Source: CAWHNT01 sp963830775 (GTDB lineage: Bacteria > Pseudomonadota > Alphaproteobacteria > Geminicoccales > Geminicoccaceae). From it: 64,000 bases of DNA. The stretch covers positions 62,001 through 126,000 of the forward strand of contig CAWHNT010000024.1 of assembly GCA_963830775.1 (NCBI GenBank), given 5' to 3'. The position numbers and the translations under genes are program-made. The notes below the pieces were generated by a model, which was not told the DNA's origin, did not search any database, and saw nothing but the letters and a program-made list of their open reading frames with translations. Shown here piece by piece: positions 53,905 through 62,797 of this stretch. Position 1 is the stretch's first letter; every line of letters starts with the position of its first letter.

Positions 53905-55110
53905 TCAGAACGCGAGCTCGTTGACGCTGATCACGGCGGTGAGGATCGAGGTCACGATGCCGCCGACCACGATGCCCAGCACGATCACCATGCAGGGCTC
54001 GATCACGGCGACGAGGCGCTGCAGGCGCAGGCTCACCTTCTCCTCGAAGGCGGCGGCCAGGTGGGCCGAGACGGTCTGCAGCCGGCCGCTCTCCTCGCCG
54101 ACGCGGAGCATCTTGACGGCCGTGGGCGTGAGGAAGGCGGCCTCGGCAAGGCTGTCGGCCAGGGTGCGGCCGGTGCGCACCCGGCTGGTCACCTGCTCCA
54201 GCCGCGCCTGGGCTTCCGTGTTGGAGAGCATGCCGCGCGCCACGACCAGGGCCTGGGGCAGGTCGAGGCCGCCGGAGAGCAGGGTGGCGAGGCCGCGGGT
54301 GAGCTGGGCGGTCAGCCGCTCGCGCAGGAAGGGCCCGAACAGCGGCAGGCCCATGAGCAAGCGGTCGAGCATCCGCCGGGGTCCGGGCAGGCGCAGCGAC
54401 CACTGGCCGACCAGGAGGACGACCAGCAGCACGACGAGGCCGATCATCCCGTACTCGCGCACGGCACCCGAGACGGCGAGCACGATGCGGGTGCTGGTGG
54501 GGAGGGCCGAGCCGGCGGAGGCGAACATCGGCTCCAGCTGCGGGACGACGAGGGTGAGGAGCACGGTCACCGCACCGACGGCCGTGAGGACGAGGATGAC
54601 GGGGTAGATCAGGGCCGAGGTGAGCTTCGCCTGCAGGGCCTCGGTGCGCTCGCGCAGCTCGGCCAGCTCGCGCAAGGACTTGTCGAGATGGCCCGCGGCC
54701 TCGCCGGCGCGGACCATGCTGACATAGATGGCCGGGAAATGGCGCGGCTCCTGGGCCAGGGCGTCGGAGAGGCTGACACCGCTGCGCACGCGGACCAGCA
54801 CCCGGCCCAGTGCCTCGGCCAGGTCCTTCTGGCGCAGATCCTCGGCCACCAGGGCCAGGGCACCCTCGAGGGTCTGGCCGGCGCCGATCAGGGTGGCGAG
54901 CTCGCGGGTGAGCTGGGTGACGTGCTTGGCGCCACGGGCGGGGCGGACGCGGGCCGCCGTGGCGGAGCGCGAGCGCACCGGGGCGGTATCGATCGGGATC
55001 AGGCCGGTTTCCTGGAGGCGGGCGATGGCGCTCCTCGCGTCCACCGCCTCGACCTCGCCCGTCACCCGCTCGCCTGCCGCCGTGAGCGCCCGGTAGGAGA
55101 AGGTGGCCAA
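53905..55110 (-). CDS. gspF: Type II secretion inner-membrane protein F
   Basis: 401 residues with two repeated cytoplasmic helical domains (VTQLTRELATLIGAGQTLEG; LTAQLTRGLATLLSGGLDLP) and three membrane segments (YPVILVLTAVGAVTVLLTLV, LVVLLVVLLVG, IVLGIVVGGIVTSILTAVIS), the GspF/PilC layout. It is the platform protein turned by GspE to build the pseudopilus. It starts four bases after the gspE stop. Confidence 0.95.
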   Translation of the reverse strand: MATFSYRALTAAGERVTGEVEAVDARSAIARLQETGLIPIDTAPVRSRSATAARVRPARGAKHVTQLTRELATLIGAGQTLEGALALVAEDLRQKDLAEALGRVLVRVRSGVSLSDALAQEPRHFPAIYVSMVRAGEAAGHLDKSLRELAELRERTEALQAKLTSALIYPVILVLTAVGAVTVLLTLVVPQLEPMFASAGSALPTSTRIVLAVSGAVREYGMIGLVVLLVVLLVGQWSLRLPGPRRMLDRLLMGLPLFGPFLRERLTAQLTRGLATLLSGGLDLPQALVVARGMLSNTEAQARLEQVTSRVRTGRTLADSLAEAAFLTPTAVKMLRVGEESGRLQTVSAHLAAAFEEKVSLRLQRLVAVIEPCMVIVLGIVVGGIVTSILTAVISVNELAF

Positions 55111-55114
55111 GCCG

Positions 55115-56878
55115 CTACCAGTCCTCGGTCACGCGGCAGACCTCTTCCAGGGTGGTGGTGCCGGCGAGGCACTTGCCGAGACCGTCCGTGAACATGGTGC
55201 GCATCCCGGCCCGGATGGCGGCCGCCTGGAGGTCCGGGGTGGGTGCGCGGTTGCGGACCAGCTCGCGCAGGCTGTCGTCGATCTCCAGGAACTCGAAGAT
55301 GCCGACCCGGCCGACGAAGCCGGTGTCCTCGCATTCCTCGCAGCCGACCGGGCGGAAGAGCCGGCCGTCCCTGGGCGGCTCGATGGCGGCCTTCTCGAAC
55401 AGATAGCGCTCCTGGGCCGAGATCGGGTGCGGCGCCCGGCAGGCGGGGCAGAGCACGCCGACCAGGCGCTGGCCGATGATCCCGCGCAGCACCGAAGCCA
55501 GGAGGTAGGCCTCGATCCCCATGTCGAGCAGACGGGGGATGGCACCGGCAGCGCTGTTGGTGTGGAGCGTGGTGAGCAGGAGATGGCCCGTGAGGGCGGC
55601 ATGCACGGCGATGTCGGCGGTCTCGGGGTCGCGGGTCTCGCCGACCATGATGGTGTTGGGATCGTGACGCACGACCGAGCGCAGGATGCGGGCGAAGTCG
55701 AGCCCGATATCGGCGCGGACCTGGATCTGGGTCACACCCTCGATCTGGTACTCGACCGGGTCCTCGATGCTGATCAGCTTGTCGCTGGTGGCGTTCAGAT
55801 GACGCAGGCCGGCATAGAGGGTGGTGGTCTTGCCGCTGCCGGTCGGGCCGGTGACCAGGATCATGCCGTAGGGGGCGGTGAGCTGCCGCTTGAAGCGGCG
55901 CTCGACCTCCGGGTCGAGGCCGAGCTCGCCGAACTCCACCCCTGCCCCGCTCATGTCGAGGATGCGGATGACCAGGCTCTCGCCGTGCATCGCAGGCGCG
56001 GTCGCCACGCGCAGGTCGATGCGCTTGCCCAGGAGCGTCATGCGCGCCCGGCCGTCCTGCGGCAGGCGGCGCTCGGCAATGTCGAGCTTGGCCAGGATCT
56101 TGATGCGCGAGATCACGGCCGCCGCCAGGCGGGCCGGCGGGGCACCGACCTCGCGCAGGCGCCCGTGGACGCGGTAGCGCACGCGCAGCGTCTCGCGGCC
56201 GGGCTCGATGTGGATGTCGCTGGCGTGCAGGCGGAGCGCGTCGGTGAGGAGCTGGTTGACGAGGCGGACGACGGGCGCTTCCTGGGCGGCACCGATCAGC
56301 TGCTCGACATCGCCGTCACCGCGGACGTCGAACTCGGTGCCGAGATCGTCGACGATCTTCTGCAGTGCCGTCTGCCCGGCATCCCAGTAGCGGGCATAGG
56401 CCTGCTGGAGGTCCTCGAGCGCTGCGACCAGCGGGTGGACCTCGAGCCCGGTCGCCAGCGCCACGGCACGGCGGGCATAGGCATTGGCCGGATCGGCCAT
56501 GGCGAGCCAGAGCCGGTCGCCCTCGACCCGCACCGGCAGCACGGCCGCATGGCGCTGGAAGCGCGGCGAGACCTGATCGGTGAGGAGGGGCTCGCGCGGC
56601 AGGTCGTCCGGACCCACCGTCTCGAGCCCGAGCTCGCTTGCCACCGACTTCGCCCAGTCCTGGCTCGAGACGGCACCCAGCCGGGCGAGCACGGCACCCA
56701 GAGGCTCGTTCTGGGCCTTGGCCATCTCGTCCGCCTGCAGGGCGGTGTCGATGCTCACCCGGCCGCCGCGCACGAGACCGGCCAGCGCAGGCTGGAGCTG
56801 GGCCGTGCGCGCATCCTCCAACGCGGTGCCGGGCCGCCGACCGGGGCCATGCTCCCCGAGCCGGATCACGGTCGCCAT
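55115..56878 (-). CDS. gspE: Type II secretion ATPase E
   Basis: 587 residues. N-terminal GspE N1/N2 domains, Walker A VTGPTGSGKTTTLYAGL, the Asp box (EDPVEYQIEGVTQIQV), Walker B ILRSVVRHDPNTIMVGETRD, the His box TGHLLLTTLHTNSA and a C-terminal tetracysteine zinc domain (CPACRAPH ... CEECEDTGF). It powers pseudopilus assembly in the cytoplasm. It is the first gene of the minus-strand gsp series here; gspD, the secretin, is not next to it or elsewhere in the window. Confidence 0.96.
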   Translation of the reverse strand: MATVIRLGEHGPGRRPGTALEDARTAQLQPALAGLVRGGRVSIDTALQADEMAKAQNEPLGAVLARLGAVSSQDWAKSVASELGLETVGPDDLPREPLLTDQVSPRFQRHAAVLPVRVEGDRLWLAMADPANAYARRAVALATGLEVHPLVAALEDLQQAYARYWDAGQTALQKIVDDLGTEFDVRGDGDVEQLIGAAQEAPVVRLVNQLLTDALRLHASDIHIEPGRETLRVRYRVHGRLREVGAPPARLAAAVISRIKILAKLDIAERRLPQDGRARMTLLGKRIDLRVATAPAMHGESLVIRILDMSGAGVEFGELGLDPEVERRFKRQLTAPYGMILVTGPTGSGKTTTLYAGLRHLNATSDKLISIEDPVEYQIEGVTQIQVRADIGLDFARILRSVVRHDPNTIMVGETRDPETADIAVHAALTGHLLLTTLHTNSAAGAIPRLLDMGIEAYLLASVLRGIIGQRLVGVLCPACRAPHPISAQERYLFEKAAIEPPRDGRLFRPVGCEECEDTGFVGRVGIFEFLEIDDSLRELVRNRAPTPDLQAAAIRAGMRTMFTDGLGKCLAGTTTLEEVCRVTEDW

Positions 56879-57019
56879 CAGGGCAAGATCCTTTTACTGG
56901 TCGAGGCGTGCCGCCCGTCCGAGCGGTCGTGCGCCGGAATTAACCATATCACCGGACCGGCCGGTGGGATAGCCGGTCTGGGCAAGTTCTTCATCCATAG
57001 GTTGAACTTACGGGCGGTT

Positions 57020-57490
57020 CTAGAACATCTGCAGCAGATAGATGGTCAGCGCGACGGTGGCGACGGCGGAGAGAGCGAAGGTGGTCAACAGCACCCGGCG
57101 GTTCCGCTGCTCGGGATCGTAGGCCTTCCTCACCCGGGCACAGGCAGCGCAGATCGGCGCCTTCCTTGGTCCGAAGCGGAGCCGCAGGCCCGCCAGACGC
57201 GAAGGGGCCTGCGGACGCTCGCGCGGGACCTCGCGGCCGCAGGCGAAGCAGCGCTGGGGCGGCGGGCCGGCGGTTGCCCGCGGGCGGGGACGCTCGCCGG
57301 CACGCGGGCGCGACGCCAGCTCCAATGCCTCGTCGCGGGCCTCGACCAGGAGCCGCATGGTGAGCCCGTCGCCACTGCCGCCGCCATCCGGGTGGACATC
57401 CCGGGCGCGCTGGGCGAAGGCGGCACGCACCTGGTCAGCGCGCGCCCCGGGCGGCAGTCCGAGCAGGCGCCAGCAGTCTATTTTGGGCAT
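57020..57490 (-). CDS. J-domain membrane protein
   Basis: 156 residues. The N-terminus is a J domain (DCWRLLGLPPGARADQVRAA, with HPD in DVHPDGGG) that would stimulate an Hsp70 ATPase. In the middle are two CxxC pairs (CFACGREV and CAACARVR), possibly a zinc finger, and a C-terminal membrane helix (LTTFALSAVATVALTIYLLQ). A tail-anchored J-protein fits a role at the inner face of the membrane. It lies upstream of the gsp genes with its own 140-base gap. Confidence 0.75.
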   Translation of the reverse strand: MPKIDCWRLLGLPPGARADQVRAAFAQRARDVHPDGGGSGDGLTMRLLVEARDEALELASRPRAGERPRPRATAGPPPQRCFACGREVPRERPQAPSRLAGLRLRFGPRKAPICAACARVRKAYDPEQRNRRVLLTTFALSAVATVALTIYLLQMF

Positions 57491-57506
57491 GGTCCTGGCG
57501 CAGGCA

Positions 57507-57850
57507 TCAGGCGGCGGTCTGGTCAGCGGGCATGCGAGGGCGGACAGTGACGGTCATCCGAACATCCTGACCGAGCTCATCAAGAATTGCCAGCGAGCGG
57601 TCGAACGTGAACCGCACCAGCCGCTCGTTGCGGATGCGGGAGAACTCGCAGTGCGCGACAGCCGTGCGTGCTTCGGCCGCGTGGGTAGAGAGCCGCGCGC
57701 GGTCGAGCACCTTGATGATCTCGGCGGCCAGCAGGGCCTTGGCATGGCGAATGTCCGCGCTGGGGTAGCGATCTTCCCGTCGCCCGGATCCAGAAGACCT
57801 GACGCATTGCTCTGCTCACCGCGACGTGGGGACAAGGTTGCCAGTGGCAC
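57507..57850 (-). pseudogene. XRE/HTH antitoxin-like remnant
   Basis: From about 57745 down the frame reads AKALLAAEIIKVLDRARLST, then VAHCEFSRIRNERLVRFTFD and RSLAILDELGQDVRMTVTVR, a pattern like small XRE-type helix-turn-helix proteins (often HigA-like antitoxins: KADLAxxIxxxLxxRxLT...SRLxxGxxxxFTLDRLxxILxALGxxV). The N-terminal third (EQSNA...) is in another frame, so the gene is broken. No toxin partner is visible next to it. Confidence 0.5.
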
Positions 57851-57856
57851 TCAAGT

Positions 57857-58678
57857 CTATCCGCTGCTGGGGCCCTGCTGCAATCTGTCGAGCGGATAGA
57901 GCACCAGCTCCTCCAGCAGCTCCGCCAACCTCTGCGCCGCGTGAGCCAACACCGCCTCGCCTGCTTCCACCGTCGCTTTCCGCGCGTCACCCGCCGCCCC
58001 TTCGGGGTGCAGGTCCTGCGCCTGCCAGCCGAAGCCGGCAGCGCCCAGGGCGCGAAGCCGGGGGTAGACCCGCTCGTCCTCGAGCGTGGCAGGGGCGAAG
58101 TCCTGGGCCAGGTCCCGGCGGACGAGGTCGGGGCGGAGGGCCAGCATCATGCTGGTCTCGATCGCACCGGCGTGGATGCCGTGGGCCTGCTCGCGGTCGG
58201 TGAAGAGGCCGGGTGGGAGGCCCCAGGAGAACCAGTTGGCGGCGACCACGAGCATGTGGTGGTCGATGCGGAGCTGGCGGGCCGTGATCTGGGCTACCTG
58301 GGGCTGGCCGCCGTGGCTGTTGAAGAGCAGGAGCTTGCGCACCCCCGCACGGCGGACGGAGGCGCCCAGCTCGTACCAGACGCGGCCCAGGGTGTCGGCG
58401 GAGAGGGTGAGCGTGCCCTTGTAGTCGCGGTGCTCGTCGCTCTTGCCGACGGCGGTCATGGGCAGGACCAGGACCGGCGTGCCGGCAGGGAGGAGGGCCA
58501 GGCCGCGTTCGACGATGGCGGCGTTGAGGCAGGCGTCGACCATCACCGGGAGGTGGGGACCATGCTGCTCGACCGCACCCACCGGCAGCACGGCCACGGT
58601 GCGCTCGGGGTCCAGCTCGTCGAACTCGGGGCTGCGGAGCTCCTGCCAGCGGGCGGGCAGCCGTAGCGCCATGCGCAC
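57857..58678 (-). CDS. Creatininase-family amidohydrolase
   Basis: 273 residues. The metal-binding motifs are present: VLPVGAVEQHGPHLPVMVD (Glu and His), LLLFNSHGGQPQVAQI and GIHAGAIETSMMLALRPDL. Members hydrolyse cyclic amides such as creatinine or act on peptide-derived precursors (MftE). Cytoplasmic. Its neighbour across the divergent promoter is a Rid-family gene, which is compatible with handling a nitrogenous compound, but no pathway is shown. Confidence 0.88.
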   Translation of the reverse strand: MRMALRLPARWQELRSPEFDELDPERTVAVLPVGAVEQHGPHLPVMVDACLNAAIVERGLALLPAGTPVLVLPMTAVGKSDEHRDYKGTLTLSADTLGRVWYELGASVRRAGVRKLLLFNSHGGQPQVAQITARQLRIDHHMLVVAANWFSWGLPPGLFTDREQAHGIHAGAIETSMMLALRPDLVRRDLAQDFAPATLEDERVYPRLRALGAAGFGWQAQDLHPEGAAGDARKATVEAGEAVLAHAAQRLAELLEELVLYPLDRLQQGPSSG

Positions 58679-58739
58679 CTCCCGTTCTCAGCTGCCTTCC
58701 GGCATGGCATGAGCGTGGGGCCAGCTCAAGCGAGGCCGC

Positions 58740-59123
58740 ATGCGCCGCCATCTCAACCCGGCCCAGGTCACCCCGCCCTTCGGCCGCTACCATCAGGCGG
58801 TGGCGCTCGATGCGCCGCGGCGGCTGCTCGTGATCTCGGGCCAGCTCGGCATCCGCGCGGACGGGACGATACCGGAGAGCGTGGAGGAGCAGACGGCGCT
58901 GATCCTGGGTGCCATCGAAGCCTGCCTCGTCGAGGCGGAGCTGACCCGCGCGGACCTGCTGCGGCTCACGACCTACCTCACCGAGGCCGAGTACCGACTG
59001 CCCTACATGCGGGTGCGCGACGCCTGGGTCGCCGACCCGCCGCCGGCCTCCACCCTCGTGGTGGTGAAGGCGCTGGTCCTGCCCGCGGCCAAGATCGAGA
59101 TCGAGGCCATCGCGGGCGCATGA
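58740..59123 (+). CDS. RidA family protein
   Basis: 127 residues of the YjgF/YER057c/UK114 fold: FGRYHQAVALDAPRRLLVIS, GQLGIRADGTIPESVEEQTA, TRADLLRLTTYLTEAEYRLP, and VVVKALVLPAAKIEIEAIAG. True RidA deaminates reactive enamines and has an Arg in RxxxxV; here the matching spot near the end reads PAAKIEIE, so it may belong to another Rid subgroup. It overlaps the next gene by four bases. Confidence 0.85.
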   Translation: MRRHLNPAQVTPPFGRYHQAVALDAPRRLLVISGQLGIRADGTIPESVEEQTALILGAIEACLVEAELTRADLLRLTTYLTEAEYRLPYMRVRDAWVADPPPASTLVVVKALVLPAAKIEIEAIAGA

Positions 59124-59704
59124 GGGTGCTCTACCTCTACTGCCACCCGCTGCCCGAGAGCCTGCACGGTGCGATCCGGAAGGCGGCCCTGGACGGTCTG
59201 GCCAGGGCCGGGCACGCGGTCGACCTGCTCGACCTCTACGAGGAGGGCTTCGACCCCGTCCTCCGCGCCGACGAGCGGCGGCGGTATCACGACGTCTCCG
59301 GGAACCGCCAGGGGCTCGAGCCCTATGTCGACCGGCTCACAAGCTGCGAGGCGCTGGTGGTCCAGTTCCCGGTCTGGTGCTTCGGCCCGCCGGCGATGCT
59401 CAAGGGCTTCCTGGACCGGCTGGTCCTGCCCGGCGTGGCTTTCGACCTCGGCGCGCGCGGCCAGTTGCGGCCGATGCTGACCAACATCCGCAAGATCGCC
59501 GGTATCGCCACCTATGGCGGCTCGCGGCTCCATGCCTGGGCCATGGGCGACCCGCCGCGCAAGCTCGTCACCCGCTACCTGCGCTGGTTCGCCGTCCGTG
59601 GGGCGCCGGTCGCCTACCACGCGCTGCACGACGTGAACCGTGCCAGCGAAGCCATGACCGGGAAGTTCCTGACCCGCGTCGGCAGCGCCATGGGCCGGTT
59701 CTGA
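59120..59704 (+). CDS. NAD(P)H oxidoreductase, flavodoxin-like fold, copy 1
   Basis: 194 residues resembling the NQO1/KefF-type flavin reductases: VLYLYCHPLPESLHGAIRKA at the FMN site, DLLDLYEEGFDPVL, and LVVQFPVWCFGPPAMLKGFL. These soluble enzymes bind FMN or FAD and reduce quinones. The next gene is a paralogue starting on its stop (ATGA), so the pair may form one two-subunit or duplicated enzyme. Confidence 0.85.
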   Translation: MRVLYLYCHPLPESLHGAIRKAALDGLARAGHAVDLLDLYEEGFDPVLRADERRRYHDVSGNRQGLEPYVDRLTSCEALVVQFPVWCFGPPAMLKGFLDRLVLPGVAFDLGARGQLRPMLTNIRKIAGIATYGGSRLHAWAMGDPPRKLVTRYLRWFAVRGAPVAYHALHDVNRASEAMTGKFLTRVGSAMGRF

Positions 59705-60294
59705 TGCGGATGCTGGTGGTCTACGCCCATCCCGTGTCCGACAGCTTCAATGCCGCGGTGCATGCCCGCCTGCTCCAGGCCTTGCGCCGGGCAGGCCACG
59801 AGGTGCGCGATCTCGACCTCTACGGGATGGGCTTCGCGCCCGCCATGAGCGAGGCGGAGCGGCGGGACTACATGACCCGCGGCGCCAATACCGAGGCGGT
59901 AGCGGAGCACCTGGAGCACCTGCGCTGGGCGGAAGCGCTGATCCTGGTCTATCCCACCTGGTGGTACAGCCTGCCGGCGATGCTGAAGGGCTGGCTCGAC
60001 CGGGTCTTCGTTCCCTATGAGACCTTCGAGCTGGGCAAAGGCCTGAACCCGATCCTGGGCCGGCTCACCAACATCCGCCTGATCGGCGGCATCACCACCT
60101 ACGGCTCGCCCAGATGGTGGATCCGCCTCGTGGTGCGCGATCCGGGCAAGACCATCGTCATGAAGGGCCTGAAGCCGCTCTGCGCCAAGGGCTGCCGGAC
60201 TTTCTGGCTCGGCCTCTACCGGATGGACACGGTGAGCGAGGCGCGGCGGCAGGCCTTTCTCGACCGCGTCGAGGCGCTGGCAGCAAGGCTCTGA
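59704..60294 (+). CDS. NAD(P)H oxidoreductase, flavodoxin-like fold, copy 2
   Basis: 196 residues: VVYAHPVSDSFNAAVHARLL, DLDLYGMGFAPAMSEAERRD and ALILVYPTWWYSLPAMLKGW match the previous gene position by position, showing tandem duplication. The YPTWWYSLPAMLKGWLDR block is that of typical NAD(P)H:quinone reductases. A redox partner for the RidA gene in front is not known. Confidence 0.88.
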   Translation: MRMLVVYAHPVSDSFNAAVHARLLQALRRAGHEVRDLDLYGMGFAPAMSEAERRDYMTRGANTEAVAEHLEHLRWAEALILVYPTWWYSLPAMLKGWLDRVFVPYETFELGKGLNPILGRLTNIRLIGGITTYGSPRWWIRLVVRDPGKTIVMKGLKPLCAKGCRTFWLGLYRMDTVSEARRQAFLDRVEALAARL

Positions 60295-60322
60295 CGAGGC
60301 ATGAACGCCCATCGATGCGGGC

Positions 60323-61104
60323 TCAAGGCTTCAGGAGGAGGTCCGGCGGCACTGATCCGCCGAACGAGGCCTGGGGCAGCGAGGGCCTTGCCCCCAGCTC
60401 CCGCTCGCGCACCGTCACCTCGGCCTTGAGGCTCGCGTAGAGCTCGTCCCAGCGCCGTGCTCGCGGCAGCACCTTGAGGAGCGCTTCGTCGAAATAGGTG
60501 TAGGTGAGGTCGTCGCTGCAGCCGAAGGAGGGGCGGTCGCGGGCAGCCGCGGTGAGGATGATGCGGTTGCGGTCGGGGAGCGGCCCGCGGGCGAAGACGC
60601 CGGAGAAGCAGGCGGAGATGATCGCAACCGTAGGCCTGCCGGCGCAGTGGCGATCGAGAATGGCGTCGAGCCGGGCGGGGGCCAGGACCTCGTCGCCATG
60701 GGTGAGCTGCATGCCTTCGGGACTGCCGTGCGAGGTCGCGAACAGGAAGCAGGCGGAAGCGCCGGGTGCGGTCCGGGCAAACGCCGTCTCGATATTGGCC
60801 AGGGTCGCCGGCAAGCCGCGACGGGGCTGGCGTCGGGGGCGGCACTGAGGGAGGTGACGGCCAGCGGTGCGGGGCTGGCCCGCCGCAGCTCCTCCTCCAG
60901 GGCGAGGCGCGCATTGTCGAACACGGGCTCCTCGTCGCTGCCGGCCACGAGCACGACGGCGGCAGGGCCGGTCCGGTCCGTGGGCGCGGCCACGGCTTGC
61001 GCTTCAGCCGTCCGGTCGGCGGCACAGCCGGCGGCGAGCAGCAGCCCCAGCAGGAGCAGGATGCCTGCGGCAGCATGGGGCTGGCGGATGATGACGGCGA
61101 TCAT
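60323..61104 (-). pseudogene. Peptidase C13-like lipoprotein, one frameshift
   Basis: From ATG 61104 (MIAVIIRQPHAAAGILLLLG) there is a lipoprotein signal with lipobox LLAAGC, then VVLVAGSDEEPVFDNARLAL. A shift near 60822 (one base lost or two gained) leads into the main frame, with the catalytic His in FLFATSHGSPEGM and Cys in VAIISACFSGVFA, followed by RNRIILTAAARDRPSFGCSD. These are legumain/caspase-like (C13, clan CD) features. About 260 residues if rejoined. It would be a membrane-anchored protease; substrate unknown. Confidence 0.7.
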
Positions 61105-61197
61105 GCTATGCTCCGTCGTTCCTTGCATCGTGGCAGATCCCCGCCGTCTGCCCTACAAGGGCCGGACGATCCCAACTCGCCGCGGAGGGCGCCAAGG

Positions 61198-61368
61198 ATG
61201 GCCTTCAAGCCGAACTATAACCAGCAGCGCAATGAGCGTAACCGCGCCAAGGAGCAGAAGAAGCAGGAGAAGCTGCAGCGCCGCGAGGAGGAGGTCGCCA
61301 AGCGGAAGGCCGCACGCGAGGAACAGGGACAGGTACAAGATACGGATGCCGGCACCGAGAACGGTTGA
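61198..61368 (+). CDS. Small highly basic/acidic coiled-coil protein
   Basis: 56 residues (MAFKPNYNQQRNERNRAKEQ...) almost entirely charged, with heptad-like KEQKKQEKLQRREEE. It resembles small conserved alphaproteobacterial proteins of unknown function that begin MAFKPNY. It is followed 32 bases later by another small gene on the same strand. Confidence 0.65.
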   Translation: MAFKPNYNQQRNERNRAKEQKKQEKLQRREEEVAKRKAAREEQGQVQDTDAGTENG

Positions 61369-61400
61369 GGCCGGCAGAGCAAGGCACTGGAGGAGACAGC

Positions 61401-61628
61401 ATGGCCCGGAAAAAGCCGGTGCCCGACAGGGGCGTCGTTCTCTTTGACATCCTCTATGAGGACGGCACGCGGACCTCGAACCGCAAGGTGCCGGGCAGCG
61501 AGCTTGGCGGGCTGGAGGGCGACGAGCCGGCCCGGATCTTCATCGAGGCCCAGGACCGCAAGATCAGCGAGATGTCGGGCAAGCCGCGCGCCCCGATCAA
61601 GTCGATCAGCCGCTCGCCGGGGCAGTGA
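61401..61628 (+). CDS. Small conserved protein of unknown function
   Basis: 75 residues after an excellent ribosome site (GGAGGAGACAGC). VLFDILYEDGTRTSNRKVPG then LEGDEPARIFIEAQDRKISE suggests a small beta-rich domain. It has no signal peptide. It lies between the basic small gene and the trans-sulfuration enzyme, whose alternative GTG start would overlap its stop. I cannot name the family. Confidence 0.65.
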   Translation: MARKKPVPDRGVVLFDILYEDGTRTSNRKVPGSELGGLEGDEPARIFIEAQDRKISEMSGKPRAPIKSISRSPGQ

Positions 61629-61654
61629 CCCACGGCGCCCGCGTCGCTTCGCCC

Positions 61655-62797
61655 ATGCCCGACCTCAAGCCCGAGACGCTGCTCGCCCAGGCCATGGGGG
61701 CGGTGGACCCGCTGACGGGAGCCGTCGTGCCCGGGATCCAACCCAGCACGACGTTCCTGCGCGACCCCGACAATGGCTACCGGCGCGGGTCCGACTATGC
61801 GCGCGACCGCAGCCCTGCTTATGGGCCTGCCGAGCAGCTCCTGGCAGCCCTGGAGGGCGGGGCCGGTGCCCTCCTCTTCGCCTCGGGCATGGCGGCGGCG
61901 ACGGCGGTGTTCCAGGCCCTGCGGCCGGGCGACCATGTCGTGGCCCCCCAGGTCATCTACTGGGGCCTGCGCAAGTGGCTGCTCGAGACCGCCATGGCCT
62001 GGGGCCTCGAGGTCGAGCTCGTCGACACGACCGAGGTCGATGCGGTCCGCCGCGCCCTCCGGCCAGGCCGGACGCGGCTGCTCTGGCTGGAGACACCCGC
62101 CAACCCGACCTGGGCCGTGAGCGACATCGCGGCCCTGGCCGAGCTCGCACACGCGGCCGGTGCCAAGGTCGCCGTCGACAACACGGTCCCGACCCCTCTC
62201 CTGACCCGGCCGCTGGCGCTGGGTGCGGACCTCGTCATGCACGCGGCCACCAAATACCTGAACGGCCACAGCGACGTGATGGCCGGGGCCCTGGTCACGG
62301 CCGCCGACGACGAGCTCTGGGCACGCATCCGCACCATCCGCCACGACCAGGGTGCCATCCTGGGGCCGTTCGAGGCCTGGCTGCTCACCCGCGGCATGCG
62401 CACCCTGCACCTGCGCGTCCGCGCCGCCTGTGCCGGAGCCATGCACCTGGCGGCCCACCTCCAGCACCACAAGCGGATCGAGCGCGTCCTCTACCCTGGC
62501 CTGCCCACCCATAAGGGCCACACGCTGGCCGCCCGCCAGATGCAGGGCGGGTTCGGCGGCATGCTCTCGATCCTGGTTCAAGGCGGCGAGGAGGCCGCCA
62601 TCGCCACCGCCGCCAACGTCTCCTTGTGGAAGCGCGCCACCTCGCTGGGCGGCGTGGAGAGCCTGATCGAGCACCGCGCCTCGGTCGAGGGGCCCACCTC
62701 CCCTGCCCCGCCGAACCTGCTCCGGCTCTCGGTCGGGGCCGAGGACGTGGGCGACCTCATCGCCGACCTCGACCAGGCGCTCGGCCGCTCCGGATGA
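61655..62797 (+). CDS. PLP-dependent trans-sulfuration enzyme (cystathionine lyase/synthase-like)
   Basis: 380 residues of the Cys/Met metabolism PLP family: YARDRSPAYGPAEQLLAALE, LFASGMAAATAVFQALRPGD, LWLETPANPTWAVSDIAALA, VAVDNTVPTPLLTRPLALGA and the PLP lysine in HAATKYLNGHSDVMAGALV; TSLGGVESLIEHRAS is the end block. It makes or breaks C-S bonds in cysteine, methionine or homocysteine metabolism; which one cannot be settled by eye. ATG 61655 is chosen; GTG 61625 would add ten residues. Confidence 0.88.
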   Translation: MPDLKPETLLAQAMGAVDPLTGAVVPGIQPSTTFLRDPDNGYRRGSDYARDRSPAYGPAEQLLAALEGGAGALLFASGMAAATAVFQALRPGDHVVAPQVIYWGLRKWLLETAMAWGLEVELVDTTEVDAVRRALRPGRTRLLWLETPANPTWAVSDIAALAELAHAAGAKVAVDNTVPTPLLTRPLALGADLVMHAATKYLNGHSDVMAGALVTAADDELWARIRTIRHDQGAILGPFEAWLLTRGMRTLHLRVRAACAGAMHLAAHLQHHKRIERVLYPGLPTHKGHTLAARQMQGGFGGMLSILVQGGEEAAIATAANVSLWKRATSLGGVESLIEHRASVEGPTSPAPPNLLRLSVGAEDVGDLIADLDQALGRSG

